Source of the DNA: Symsagittifera roscoffensis
Taxonomy: Eukaryota > Xenacoelomorpha > Acoela > Convolutidae
DNA length: 64,000 nucleotides
Assembly (NCBI RefSeq): GCF_963678635.1
Contig: NC_087068.1
Location: 42,743,649-42,807,648 of the forward strand
Reading direction: 5' to 3'
Positions 7,979 through 18,429 of the stretch are shown here, piece by piece. The translations under genes and the position numbers were made by a program. Numbering within the stretch: position 1 is the first letter of the stretch; each line of letters begins with the position of its first letter. A model generated the notes under the pieces. It ran no database searches. It was not told where the DNA came from and saw only the letters and a list, made by a program, of their open reading frames with translations.

Positions 7979-10900
7979 CTATTTCATCGAGTCGGGGCAC
8001 TGACGGACGAGCTTCCGGTTGCTTTCCTAAATGTTTTGTCTTTTGCGCCGAGTTGACTCCTTGCGTCGGAACTCTACCAGCAGGATGACCCGGTGGTGGC
8101 TTGCCACCATCAGTTGTCCAACTTTTCCTGGCAGTCATGAAGTTATCATCTCCAGTATCAGCAGACAAATTTCCATCCCGGGCATTCAGATTCGATACAT
8201 GATTCGGAGAATGATCATGGTTACGTTGAGGCATAAGTATTTGCTTCTCTCCTGTCCTTAAATCCTCGACTGATATACTCGGAGATAGTTTCTCTCGAAG
8301 TTGAGGAGATCGTCGTCTGAGCAAAGAAGCAGTGCTCCTACTTCTCCCGTGTCTTAGAGATGGCGAAGTTTGTGATTCTTTATGCAGTATCGAATCCCAC
8401 TGTTGCTGACCCATCATCTCGGGGTTATCTGGCGTGTCTGGAAACATAGCTGGATCCGGAGTTCTCGGTGTCTTGTAGGGGGTTTGGACCGACTCCCTAG
8501 GAGTATGAGACTCATGCTCACAACCTTCAGGCGGAGGATCCTCGCCCAATAATGTAATTTCCTTTCTACGATTTGAGACGTAAGTTGGCCACTGATATCT
8601 TGGGATATTCTGATCATTCACTGAACTTCTGACAGATCTTACAATGTGGTCTGACTGGTCTGAAGCGCATCCATAATGAGGCTCCTGGTCTGTTAATCTG
8701 TTGGAAGGTTGCATGGGTCCCACTTCCCATGTCGGGTTTGATTCAACTGAATAGTTTGATGTCCTTGGAATGCCAGGCGAGTGCGGTCTTCTTTTCTGCT
8801 GAGGATAGGAATCGTAATTGTCAATAGGCGAGACTCCTGATTTTGTCATTGGAGTTCCTCCTGCATTCGGTGTCTGCGAGTACTGCCCATAACTCATCGG
8901 GGTACGTCCACTAGTTTGTCCTGGCGAAAATTGATTGGCTCCGCTATTCTGTGCAGGCGAATATTGATTATTCGACATAGGAGAATTTTGAGTCATTGAC
9001 ATTGGTGTCACTTGTCCAGACTGAGATGCTGGGGACGGCGGGGGAGCCTCGTGATCCACAATATAGTTCGTGACGTAGCGGTTGTTATACAAACTGGAGT
9101 CTGAAACAGTTGAAGGTGGTTTTTCGGGAGCTGGCAGCTCATACATATCATCAGTCATCATTTGCACTTCATCGCGAGGTGAGACTGCTGGAAGATATTC
9201 TGGTTTCGAATATATCGTTGTTTGAGACTTCACTACTCTAATATTTGGATCACTTTTTCCACTCTTGGGACTCAGCATATGATGCGATTCACCACATCGA
9301 GTTAAGCAAACCTCATTCGAATGTGTAACTCCCTGAGACGAAGTATTGAACGAGTAACTGGGACCACTGTACCCTTGCGTTGGTTGAGTATCCGAGGTAT
9401 TTATTATCACTGGACCTGACCTAGGAGTTTGACTAGGCATTGTATTAAATGGTGTAGCACAGCAATCAAACGCTTTGTCGCAGCACTTCACCCGTTCTGT
9501 TGATAAACCTACGAACATTGCCGCATTACACTTTTTACCACATCGTTTTCCACCACCTGGAGACTTCGGAGGACTCCCATTTGAAGCATCTTCAGGTTTC
9601 AATCTCATCATTTTTGTTTTACCAGCTGCTCCTTTACCCTTTCCACGACCTCTTCCCGCGCCTTTATTTCCTTTCCGACCTCGGCCAGCTGGACTTCTGG
9701 GCTTGCGTATTGGGCTACCATCTTTCTTTTTTCCTTTCTCTGGACTTCGCGGGTTCATTGGATGCAGTTTATTATTCTTAGGGTCATTAATCTCATTACC
9801 ACATTTTGCGCATAAGTCGTCTCCCTTTTGCTTGACTGGAGACGGCGGCGGAGGCGTCAACGGCTTCTTTGGGTATCCAAACACCGGATGCTTCACATGA
9901 TGGAATCTATCTTGATCTGTGGGTGCTCTTGTTTCGTTGATTCCAAGACTTTCCAATGTATAATTGCTTCTAGACTGGCTGTCATCTTCATGCACGCGAT
10001 ACATCATTTGCACCGGAAGAAACGGTACGGCGTTCGAAGTTGCAACCGAATGTCCTTCAATTCTTTCCTCGTCATCAAACGGACACCTGGGCGGAGGCGT
10101 TGGAGGCGGTGTTTTGGCCTTACCTTGTGATGTCACCTGAGATTTCATCGCCGTCAGCTTCGATTTCTTGTTTGTCAGTTTACTTTTCTTGGCTGCCATT
10201 GGTCCAGTTTTGCTTGCTTTCGATTTTAATTTACTCGCTTTTGACTCTTTCTTAGCAAGTGCGCTCTTTTTCGGAGTCCCACTTCTAGAGCGTTCACCTG
10301 GTGTGATCGACTTTGCTCCGCTCTTTGACGTCTTTTGGGACGTCTTACCAGCAGTCTTCGACTTCTTCTTTGACATCTTGGAATCCCTGCCTTGCGACTC
10401 TTCGCTATCACTGAATCTAACTTTCGATTGTGCATCTTCTGGTCGTAACTGATTTGCACTTTTCTTTGATTTTGATCCTGCCGTTTTCTTCCGACTTTGC
10501 CGGGCTTCTTCCTCCTCTCCGCCAGTCGAGTCTCCTTCATCCAACGACGTCGACTTCGACAGAGACCTCTGTCCACTTCCTCTTAAATCGCTCCCGTTTC
10601 TATCGCCCTCTTGACCATCCATTTCTCTTTCATCATCAGTCCGCTCGCCCTCTTCGTCTGTTCTTTCTCCTTCCATTGACTTCGAAATATCTTCAGGGTT
10701 CACATTATCTTGATACGTTGCATCTTCCTCCGGGTTATCTTCTTCCTTCTTGTCTGACTCTGACGCTTTCCAATCATTCAAATCCGGATCAGTTTCTCCT
10801 TTGGCTGGTTCTTGCTCCCTCTTCTGACCATCATCATCGCTATCTTTATCCCACGAAGGAGTTCTCTTAGATCCTTTGTCATAAGACGACCCAGTCACAC

Positions 10901-13900
10901 TTCTTCCGACTGATGTCTGATTGTCCATTGAAGCACTATTCGATTCTCCACCCTCCTCCAAATCTTCGGTTGGCTTGTCCTCGTCTATTCCAGTACTGGT
11001 TCTTTTTCCAGGGTCGGGACCTGCGGGAGAATCTGATTTTGAAGGAGCAGCACTTCCTCTCAATTGCGACTTTGACTGTTTTTGGCTTGTAGGGTTGTTT
11101 GACTGGACTATATCTTTAGAGCTAGTGGCAGATAACCGTTGCTGTTCGCCTGCGTTTTGCTGTAGACGTTCAGGTTGCGCATTTTGGTCTTTTGACTGCT
11201 GGCCTTCTTTGTTTGCATCATTTCCCAACTGGTTAGGGTCTGGCACCTCTGCCTGATTTGGATCCGGAAGTCCAGCTCGATCAGGGTTCTGCTGTCCAGC
11301 TTGATTTGGACCTTGCTGCCCGGCTTGATTTGGATCCCCTTGGCCTGATCGTTTGACACCCTCTTCCCCCATTTCATTCTGTTTATTCTCTTGATTCGGC
11401 CCTTTCTCTCCGTTTTGGTTCAGATCCTGCTGTTTGTCATTTGCTTGAGTCGGATCTTCCGGTTGCATATTTTCTTGATTCGGATGTTTTTGTTCTCCGT
11501 CTTGTTTTTCAACCTGTTGTTCCTCTTGATTTTGCTGCTCCTTATTGTTGACTTCATTTGGACCCTGCTGCGCATTTTGATCTTCATTTTTGGGCCTACC
11601 TTCATCCCAATCTCCCCCTTTGTCCTTATCCCAACTTGGAGTACTTTTAGACTTCTGGTAACTAGAAGGTGGTTTCGTTCTTCCTTTAGTTTCCGAGCTT
11701 TTATCTTTCGTCACTGAACTTGTTGCAGTTTCAGCTTGTTGTTCTGGCAATGGTTTCTTCTCGTATTTATTTGCAATTTGACCGATAGCTTTTATTGACC
11801 CTTCTGAAAACTGACCCTTTTCTTTGCCATCTTTTGGTCCCTTGGAGTTTGCATTTTCTTCTTCCTCTGCAATTCGACCAGCATTAGGTTCTTGACCTCT
11901 TTTTTTAGAACCACCTTCGTTTCCATCTTGATTGTTACCAGGCGCAGTGTTTGATTGCATTGATCTCTTGAACTTACTAGTGTCGTGTTTGTCTAGATCC
12001 GTATTTCCGTCACTTCCCATGAACTCGGATCTGAAGTCCGGAACATCGTTAGTTCCTCCCGATTTATAATTCTTCCCATTTGTTTCGTAATAAGTATCGC
12101 CATCTGGCAGGTTATCGGGAGGCGGTGGAGGAGTCACTGGAGGTGGGTTCCCACCGTCATCAAACCCAGACTTAGTTTCAGTATTATACGTTCTGGTTCC
12201 CTTGCCTTCGACATCTTGCGAATCCCTAGAGCCACCCTGATTTTTCAGTTCCCTCTCAGATCCTGGTTTCTTCCTACTACCGCTTCGGCCAGTTTTTGAT
12301 CCCCTGGAACTTTTCGAATCTCCTGACTTAGCAGATTCACGAGAACTTTTGGATTTTCTCGAGGTTTTCGACTTTTCCAACGAACCTTTCTCGCGAGACC
12401 CTCTTTCCTTACTTTCTCTACTTGTTCGGCTTTTCTGAGCCGATCGCTTCTGATCTGATTTCGATCTCTTGCGATCATCATTGCTTTTAGAAGCTGTGTC
12501 TTTGGAAGTCGCTCCGGATGCTCCTGACATTGTTCTCATTAGATCATCGTCATAAGACTCAGACTGCAGTTGGCTATATTTTTGGTATTGATTCGAGTTG
12601 GAAACTTTATTCTTTGAGGCTGAACTAGCAGTATTGCCGCTCTTGGTAAAACTACCTGTTCCTTTGCTCGGTTTCTTATACGTTTCATCCCCGCTATGCG
12701 TTATTTCTGTCTCGTACGTATACTCAGATTCATCGTCATTACTATCCTTAACTAATGCCTTAGAATTCGTCGCAGTCTTCGACTTCTCATTAGTAACTCT
12801 TTTATCGACAGATTTTTCTTTTCCGCCCGCACTCTTATCATTTCGCTCCTCGTCAGCACTTCGTCCAGATTTGCTCAGGGATCCATTTTTGGAACCATCT
12901 TTAGCTTTTGATCCTTTGCTTTCGGAAGTCTTTTTGTCTTTACTTTTTGAATCAGCGGTTTTACTCACAGATCCTTGTTCCGAATACGTCTCAGAAGCAT
13001 AATAATACTCCTCTTCATCATCGTCATCATCCCCTTTGGATTTTTGTCCACTTTTCGCATCGCTTTTGCTTCCACCTCCACTCTTGCCTTCATTCCCACT
13101 TTGATCTTTGCTCTTGTTCTTCGAAGCATCCTTACTTGCCGACCTTCCCGCACTTTTAGAACCACTCTTTGATGTGTCTGCACTGCGTGATTGAGACTTT
13201 GTTCCAGAAGTTCTTTCTGATGAACTCTTTGAGCCCGGACGCTTTGTCACTCTTGCTCTTTTACCATCAGTTCTATTCGGCGTATTCTCCGTATTCTTTT
13301 CACCTCTTGACTCTTTCGTTGTTCTTTCATTTGATTTTAAGTTAGAATCATCCTTTGATTCTTGTCCAGACCTCTCCGCTAACTTAGATTCTGATTCCTG
13401 GCCTGACCTTTCATTAGTTTTTGACCCGGTCTCTTTGCTGTTATCTTCATCTTGTGACCCTTTGAAGCTTCCATAGGTATAATAGTACGTGCCGTCATCT
13501 TCACTGCCGCCTTTGGATTTCGATACTTCGTTCGATCCAGCATCAGATTTGCTCTTTTCCTTATTCTTGCTGTTCTTGGAAACATCTTGACTTTCTTGGT
13601 CTTTACTTTCTTTGTCTTTGCTGGCTTTCGAAACTTCCTCGCTTTTTCCATCTTTCGTGCTTTTATCTTTCGAAGCAGTTGCTGTAACAAGTTCGTCTCC
13701 GCTGATTTCTGTGTATGTGTAAGTATCGTCATCTTCGTCGCCATTTTTCGCGCCTCCTGCATTCTCAGTTTTGCTTGCAGTTACACTAGCACTAGGTTTA
13801 TTACTGTCTTGCTCGTCCACGTCTGCAGATTTGGAGGCGCTATCATTTTCATTTTTGGACGATTGTTTCTTCTCGTCGTCTTCCGACTTGCTTTTTGCAT

Positions 13901-15037
13901 CTTCGTTTTCCGACTTGCTTTTTGCATCTTCGTTTTCCGACTTGCTTTTTGCATCTTCGTTTTCCGACTTGCTTTTTGCATCTTCGTTTTCCGACTTGCT
14001 TTTTGCATCTTCGTTTTCCGATTTGCTTTTTGCATCTTCGTTCTCCGATTTACTTTTCTGCTTTGAGTCATCGTCTGAACCAGTATAGGACTCGGTCACA
14101 TAAGTATAGTCGCTTTCTTCCTCGTCTTTTGAACCTTCTTTCGACTTCGATCCTTCCTCTATATTCTCTGGTGTTTTAGCACCGGTTGCTGTAGTGTCTT
14201 TCTTTTCAGTTTTCGAAGCCGTGGCGGCGCTTTTGCTTTGATCTTTTGTTGTCCTAGTTTGACCTTCCTTAGATACTACTTTATCGTCGCTTTCAGACAC
14301 CGGTGTACTACTTTCTTCTTTACTCTGACTTCGAGTTGTAGCTTCGTTAGTGGCACTTTTATTCTTTGAACTCGAATCCTTGGAGGAGCTCCATAGCGTA
14401 CCTGAATTCTTTCCCAATGTATACTTTCCCTGAGACGTTTTCGATTTCTCATTTTTCTTAGCTGCCCTTGATTCTGCCAATGAGGAGGATCTCGCTTGTG
14501 AAGATGAGTTCGCCTTCAGATATTTCGAGTTCTTTTTCGAGCTCTTCGCTTCTTTTTTGGCTAGTTTTTCTTGCTTCTTTCTTTCTTTTTCCTTCTGCTT
14601 CAGTTCTTTTTTCTCCTGCTTTGTCAGCTTTTTATCTTTTTCCTTTTTCGACAGCCATGAATTCACGTATGGATTCGTAGCTCTTTTATCCTCCGGTTCG
14701 GGCTGAAACGCACTTCGCGAGTCATAACTTCCAGGTTCGTCATAGGTAGGACTTGATTTGTCGTTAGATGGTTTATCTTTCGCTTCCTGTTCGGCTAATA
14801 ATCTATCTGAGGCAGCCGACGCTTTTTTAATACTAGCTTCAGTATCTCCGGTGTCCGATTCAGTTGCATATGTATACTCTGTCGACCCCTCTTCGTCATC
14901 CGAAAGACTTTTTGAAGAAGACTTTTTGGACTTTGGTTTGGACTTCCCTTTGGTTTTATTCTTGGACGTTGTTCCAGAGGAACTCGGGCTCGACAGTTGC
15001 AGTTCATCAGAGTCAGACACAGTTCCTGAAGATTTAC
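7979..15037 (-). CDS. Giant exon: Ser/Lys/Asp/Glu-rich disordered protein
   Basis: One uninterrupted 7059-bp exon of about 2352 codons. An in-frame TAA lies just upstream of the TTTTAG acceptor and no ATG opens the frame, so the start must be in an upstream exon. Layout by codon: 1-1100 is Ser/Lys/acidic low complexity with six acidic/Tyr clusters (about 55, 312, 440, 517, 682, 772); 290-390 includes a 9-residue tandem repeat; about 970 has a PPPVTPPPPP stretch; TPSWDKD occurs twice (about 1130 and 1390); 1190-1280 is Gln/Asn/Pro-rich; 1550-1650 is Lys/Ser-rich. From about 1660 the sequence becomes more protein-like, with CAKC near 1740, a basic Gly/Arg stretch, a Cys cluster (CGKKC, then CCDKAFDCC) at 1828-1860, and Pro/Ser/Asn-rich sequence. 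No signal peptide, transmembrane segment or catalytic domain is visible. A scaffold or matrix-type disordered protein is the cautious reading. Confidence 0.85.
13881..14056 (-). repeat. 27-bp coding tandem repeat, 6 to 7 copies
   Basis: Inside the giant exon a 27-bp unit repeats nearly perfectly, encoding SENEDAKSK in tandem and degenerating at both ends. The near-identity at synonymous positions implies recent expansion, and copy number probably varies between individuals. The length of 27 keeps the frame open. Confidence 0.9.
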
Positions 15038-15659
15038 CTAAAACGTCAGCTTAATGAGCGGCTCCAATTGCAGTCCAATCCCGTTCATATTAGAAATGTC
15101 TCTTTTGCTTTTGTTAACAAAGGCCAAATCAAAAAAATATGCACAATGGAAAACACTGGTTAAGCTATGAAACTTGTGTTGTGATTTTGCAGAAGCGTTA
15201 CACCATTCAATTTCACAGATAATCTTACAACTAGGGGCCCAGCTGAAAGCTGGAGAGACCTGTTTGATTATTTTAATATTGATTATTTTAAAATTGTTTT
15301 AAAATTTCAGGTTTCTCAAGTCGATAGCGCCCTTCCTACGCAAAAAAAGTGAAAGAGAAGCTTATGCATTCATTGGTAACGCTTTTGTCCAAGCATTGCA
15401 AATATGACTATAATATGTTGACTATAACTGACATCACAAAAACGTTCTGGAACAAACCGACCTGATTAAAGAGAACTAGCGTAACTCGTGCAACTTCTCG
15501 TTGGACTTCTTCAAACCATACAAAAAACTCAACACAAAGCCAATAGCACCAAGCAAAAGCGAGAAAACGTAAGCATAGCGGATTCCATTCTAAAAAATAT
15601 ATTGTATATTGAATCTTTGTTCCAATGCCAAAAAACTTTTAAAAATTTTTTTCTAAGTG
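15038..15659. other. Non-coding sequence upstream of giant exon
   Basis: No gene is recognised. The sequence is AT-rich with short random frames. It would be intron if the exon at 24986-25790 belongs to the same gene. Confidence 0.4.
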
Positions 15660-16680
15660 TACAGCTCTTCCCCGAGACAAATTAAGGACCAGCCGCTTGG
15701 GCAGGGGAGTTTCCTACAACCTGGTCTATCGATTAAACCCTTAATCCCATATCTGGATGGGTAGTTTTTGAAGAAATCGGAAAGATTTGAAAAAAGGCCA
15801 AAAAAGTCAAAAAAGTGACTTTTCCTAAGTCTATAGCTCTTCCCCTAGCCAAGTTAAGGACCAACCACTAGTGCGGGGGAGTTTCATACAACCTGGTCTA
15901 TCGATTAAACCCTTAATTCCAAATCTGGATGGGTAGTTTGAGGAAATCGATAATTTCCGAAAAAATAGGCAAAAAAATCAAAAAAGTGACTTTTCCTAAG
16001 TCTATAGCTCTTCCCCTAAGCAAATTAGGGACCAGCCGCTTGTGCATGGGGGGTTCCTACAACCTGGTCTATCGATTAAACCCTTAATCCCAAATCTGGA
16101 CGGGTAGTTTTTGAGGAAATCGGAAAGATTTGAAAAAAGGCCAAAAAAGTGATTTTTCCTAAGTCTATAGCTCTTCCCCTAGGCAAGTTAAGGACCAGCC
16201 GCTTGTGCGGGGGAGTTTCCTACAACCTCGTCTATCGATTAAACCCTTAATTCTAAATCTGGATGGGTAGTTTTTGAGGAAATCGATAATTTCCGAAAAA
16301 ATAGGCAAAAAAATCAAAAAAGTGACTTTTCCTAAGTCTAAAGCTCTTCCCCTAAGCAAATTAGGGACCAGCCGTTTGTGCATGGGAGTTTCCTACAACC
16401 TGGTCTATCGATTAAACCCTTAATTCCAAATCTGGATGGGTAGTTTTTGAGGAAATCGATAATTTCCGAAAAAATAGGCAAAAAAATCAAAAAAGTGACT
16501 TTTTCTAAGTCTATAGCTCTTCCCCTAAGCAAATTAGGGACCAGCCGCTTGTGCATGGGGGGTTCCTACAACCTGGTCTATCGATTACACCCTTAATCTT
16601 AAATCTGGACGGGTAGTTTTTGAGGAAATCGAAAATTTCCGAAAAAATGGGCAAAAAGTGAAAAAAGTACCGAGTTGTGA
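15660..16680. repeat. 173-bp satellite array, 6 copies
   Basis: Tandem unit marked by AGCTCTTCCCC at 15663, 15835, 16006, 16169, 16342 and 16515. The period is 171-173 bp, with one shorter unit of 163 bp. Each unit contains CCTGGTCTATCGATTA and GGGTAGTTT-GAGGAAATCG. Two alternating sub-variants are visible (with GCAAATTAGGG or CAAGTTAAGG). Short open frames on the minus strand are by-products of the repeat. Confidence 0.9.
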
Positions 16681-18429
16681 AGCTTTTCTAAGACCGTAGG
16701 GGGTGGGGTAGGGTAAAAATTGCTCTAAATTTCGAGCAGGCAGGTAGGTGAAACGCTACTGAATCCATTGGTACCACTTTTATGAGAATCTGACGGCTAG
16801 TTTTTTGGAAAAGCGAATTTTTCGAAAAAGCGTCTCAAAAGAAAAATAAAAAAAAATAATAATAAAAAAAAAATAAAAAAAAAAAACCAGATCTCATCTA
16901 GAAAAAACAAAAAAACGTTTTTATAATACCTGTTTAATAAATCAAACAGGAATTCAAAGAAAACAAGACTGCTCGTATCAGTGCGAAGCCCTGAATATTC
17001 CGCATGCCTTTTAAGGTCTATCGAGCATTAATGACATGAAAAAATTAAACATAATAAAAAAATGATTTTTTTTAATTTGAGATTTTGTGTAAAAATGATC
17101 CCCCCACACTCTAAATAAAGTACAAAGCGATAGATTTCGCTCCTAGTAACAAATCAATTCTGGCAAATTAGCTTCGTTCAACCAATTTGGAACGATTTCT
17201 AAGAAGGATTAAATCTCCGCTTATGCGTTAATAGCGCCAAATATATCGCGCGTTAATTGTCCCTAATTGGCCAAAATAGCACCATAAATTTACCAAAAAT
17301 AATCACAGGTGAAATAAATTTTCTAATTTCCGCTCAGGACAACAATACCTTTTAAATGATACCAAAAAAAAAAGTCCATCAAAAATGGCTAGTTAAAAAG
17401 TCGAAATTTGTCTGAAGATAAAAAAAGACCGACCCCGAGCACAAATATTCCGTTACTTTCGTTATGAAAGTCGTAACAATAAATCTCCATGAGCATTAAA
17501 AGCGCGAAATATATCGCGCGTTAGTTGTTACAAATTGGCCAAAATGGCAACCTTTAAACCCCCATAACTTTACGAAAAATGATCACAGGTAAAATATCTT
17601 CTCAAATTTAGGCTCGGGGTAACAATACCTTTTGAATGATATTTAAAAAAAAATGCGTCAAAAATGGCTAGTTAAAAAGTCGAAATTTGTCTGAAGATAA
17701 AAAAAGACCGACCCCGAGCACAAATATTCCGTTACTTTCGTTATGAAAGTCGTAACAATAAATCTCCATGAGCATTAAAAGCGCGAAATATATCGCGCGT
17801 TAGTTGTTACAAATTGGCCAAAATGGCAACCTTTAAACCCCCATAACTTTACGAAAAATGATCACAGGTAAAATATCTTCTCAAATTTAGGCTCGGGGTA
17901 ACAATACCTTTTGAATGATATTTAAAAAAAAATCCGTCAAAAATGGCTAGTTAAAAAGTTGAAATTTGTCTGAAGAAACAAAACCCACTCTGAGCACAAA
18001 TATTCCGTTATTTTTGTTACGAAAGTCGGAACAAAAATTCATTTCTTTCCCATATATCCACCAGCAAATTGTGGCTCTCAACGCAAATGAGAAGCGGAGT
18101 TTCGTATCACTTGCAATACCACAAAAAAAACGCCAAACTTCGATATGTTTGTTTCAAGTCAGTTCAATTCAAGGAAAACATGTCGAGACACAAAATTGTC
18201 GGTGCTAAATTTTTATTGAAATGAAACTTATTAAATCGTAACTTAGCAGACAATCCTAATAATCGTATACTTGCTTTGAAATTCTATGAGGCAATTAAAC
18301 TGACGTATCATGGGATAACTATACCGACATAACAAAAGCCGAAGAAACATTTCCGAAGTGGAAAAAATACCAAGGACATACTTATTCACTTATTAATTAG
18401 CTTTCTTCAGCCTGAAGGGATTTCTGGGG
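15831..18429. repeat. 2.6-kb segmental duplication, first copy
   Basis: Bases 15831-18429 recur at 18430-21028 with a constant offset of 2599 and only scattered differences, such as runs of A and single bases. The unit contains most of the 173-bp satellite, an A-rich stretch and the 279-bp repeats. The junction reads TTTCTGGGGC|TATAGCTCTTCCCC; after the second copy the same TTTCTGGGGC continues into unique sequence. Confidence 0.9.
17377..18100. repeat. 279-bp tandem repeat within the 2.6-kb unit
   Basis: The string AAAATGGCTAGTTAAAAAG recurs at about 17382, 17661 and 17941, a period of 279-280 bp. Each unit has a GCGCGAAATATATCGCGCG hairpin-forming core (CGCGA arms). A more diverged earlier unit precedes 17377 and a truncated, diverged one closes the array. 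The same array recurs at about 19976-20700 in the second 2.6-kb copy. Confidence 0.8.

Noticed and set aside
13587-14179. Long plus-strand frames over the giant exon
   Set aside because: They are antisense shadows of the low-complexity Ser/Lys/Glu codons and have the expected Phe/Leu/Ser-rich composition.
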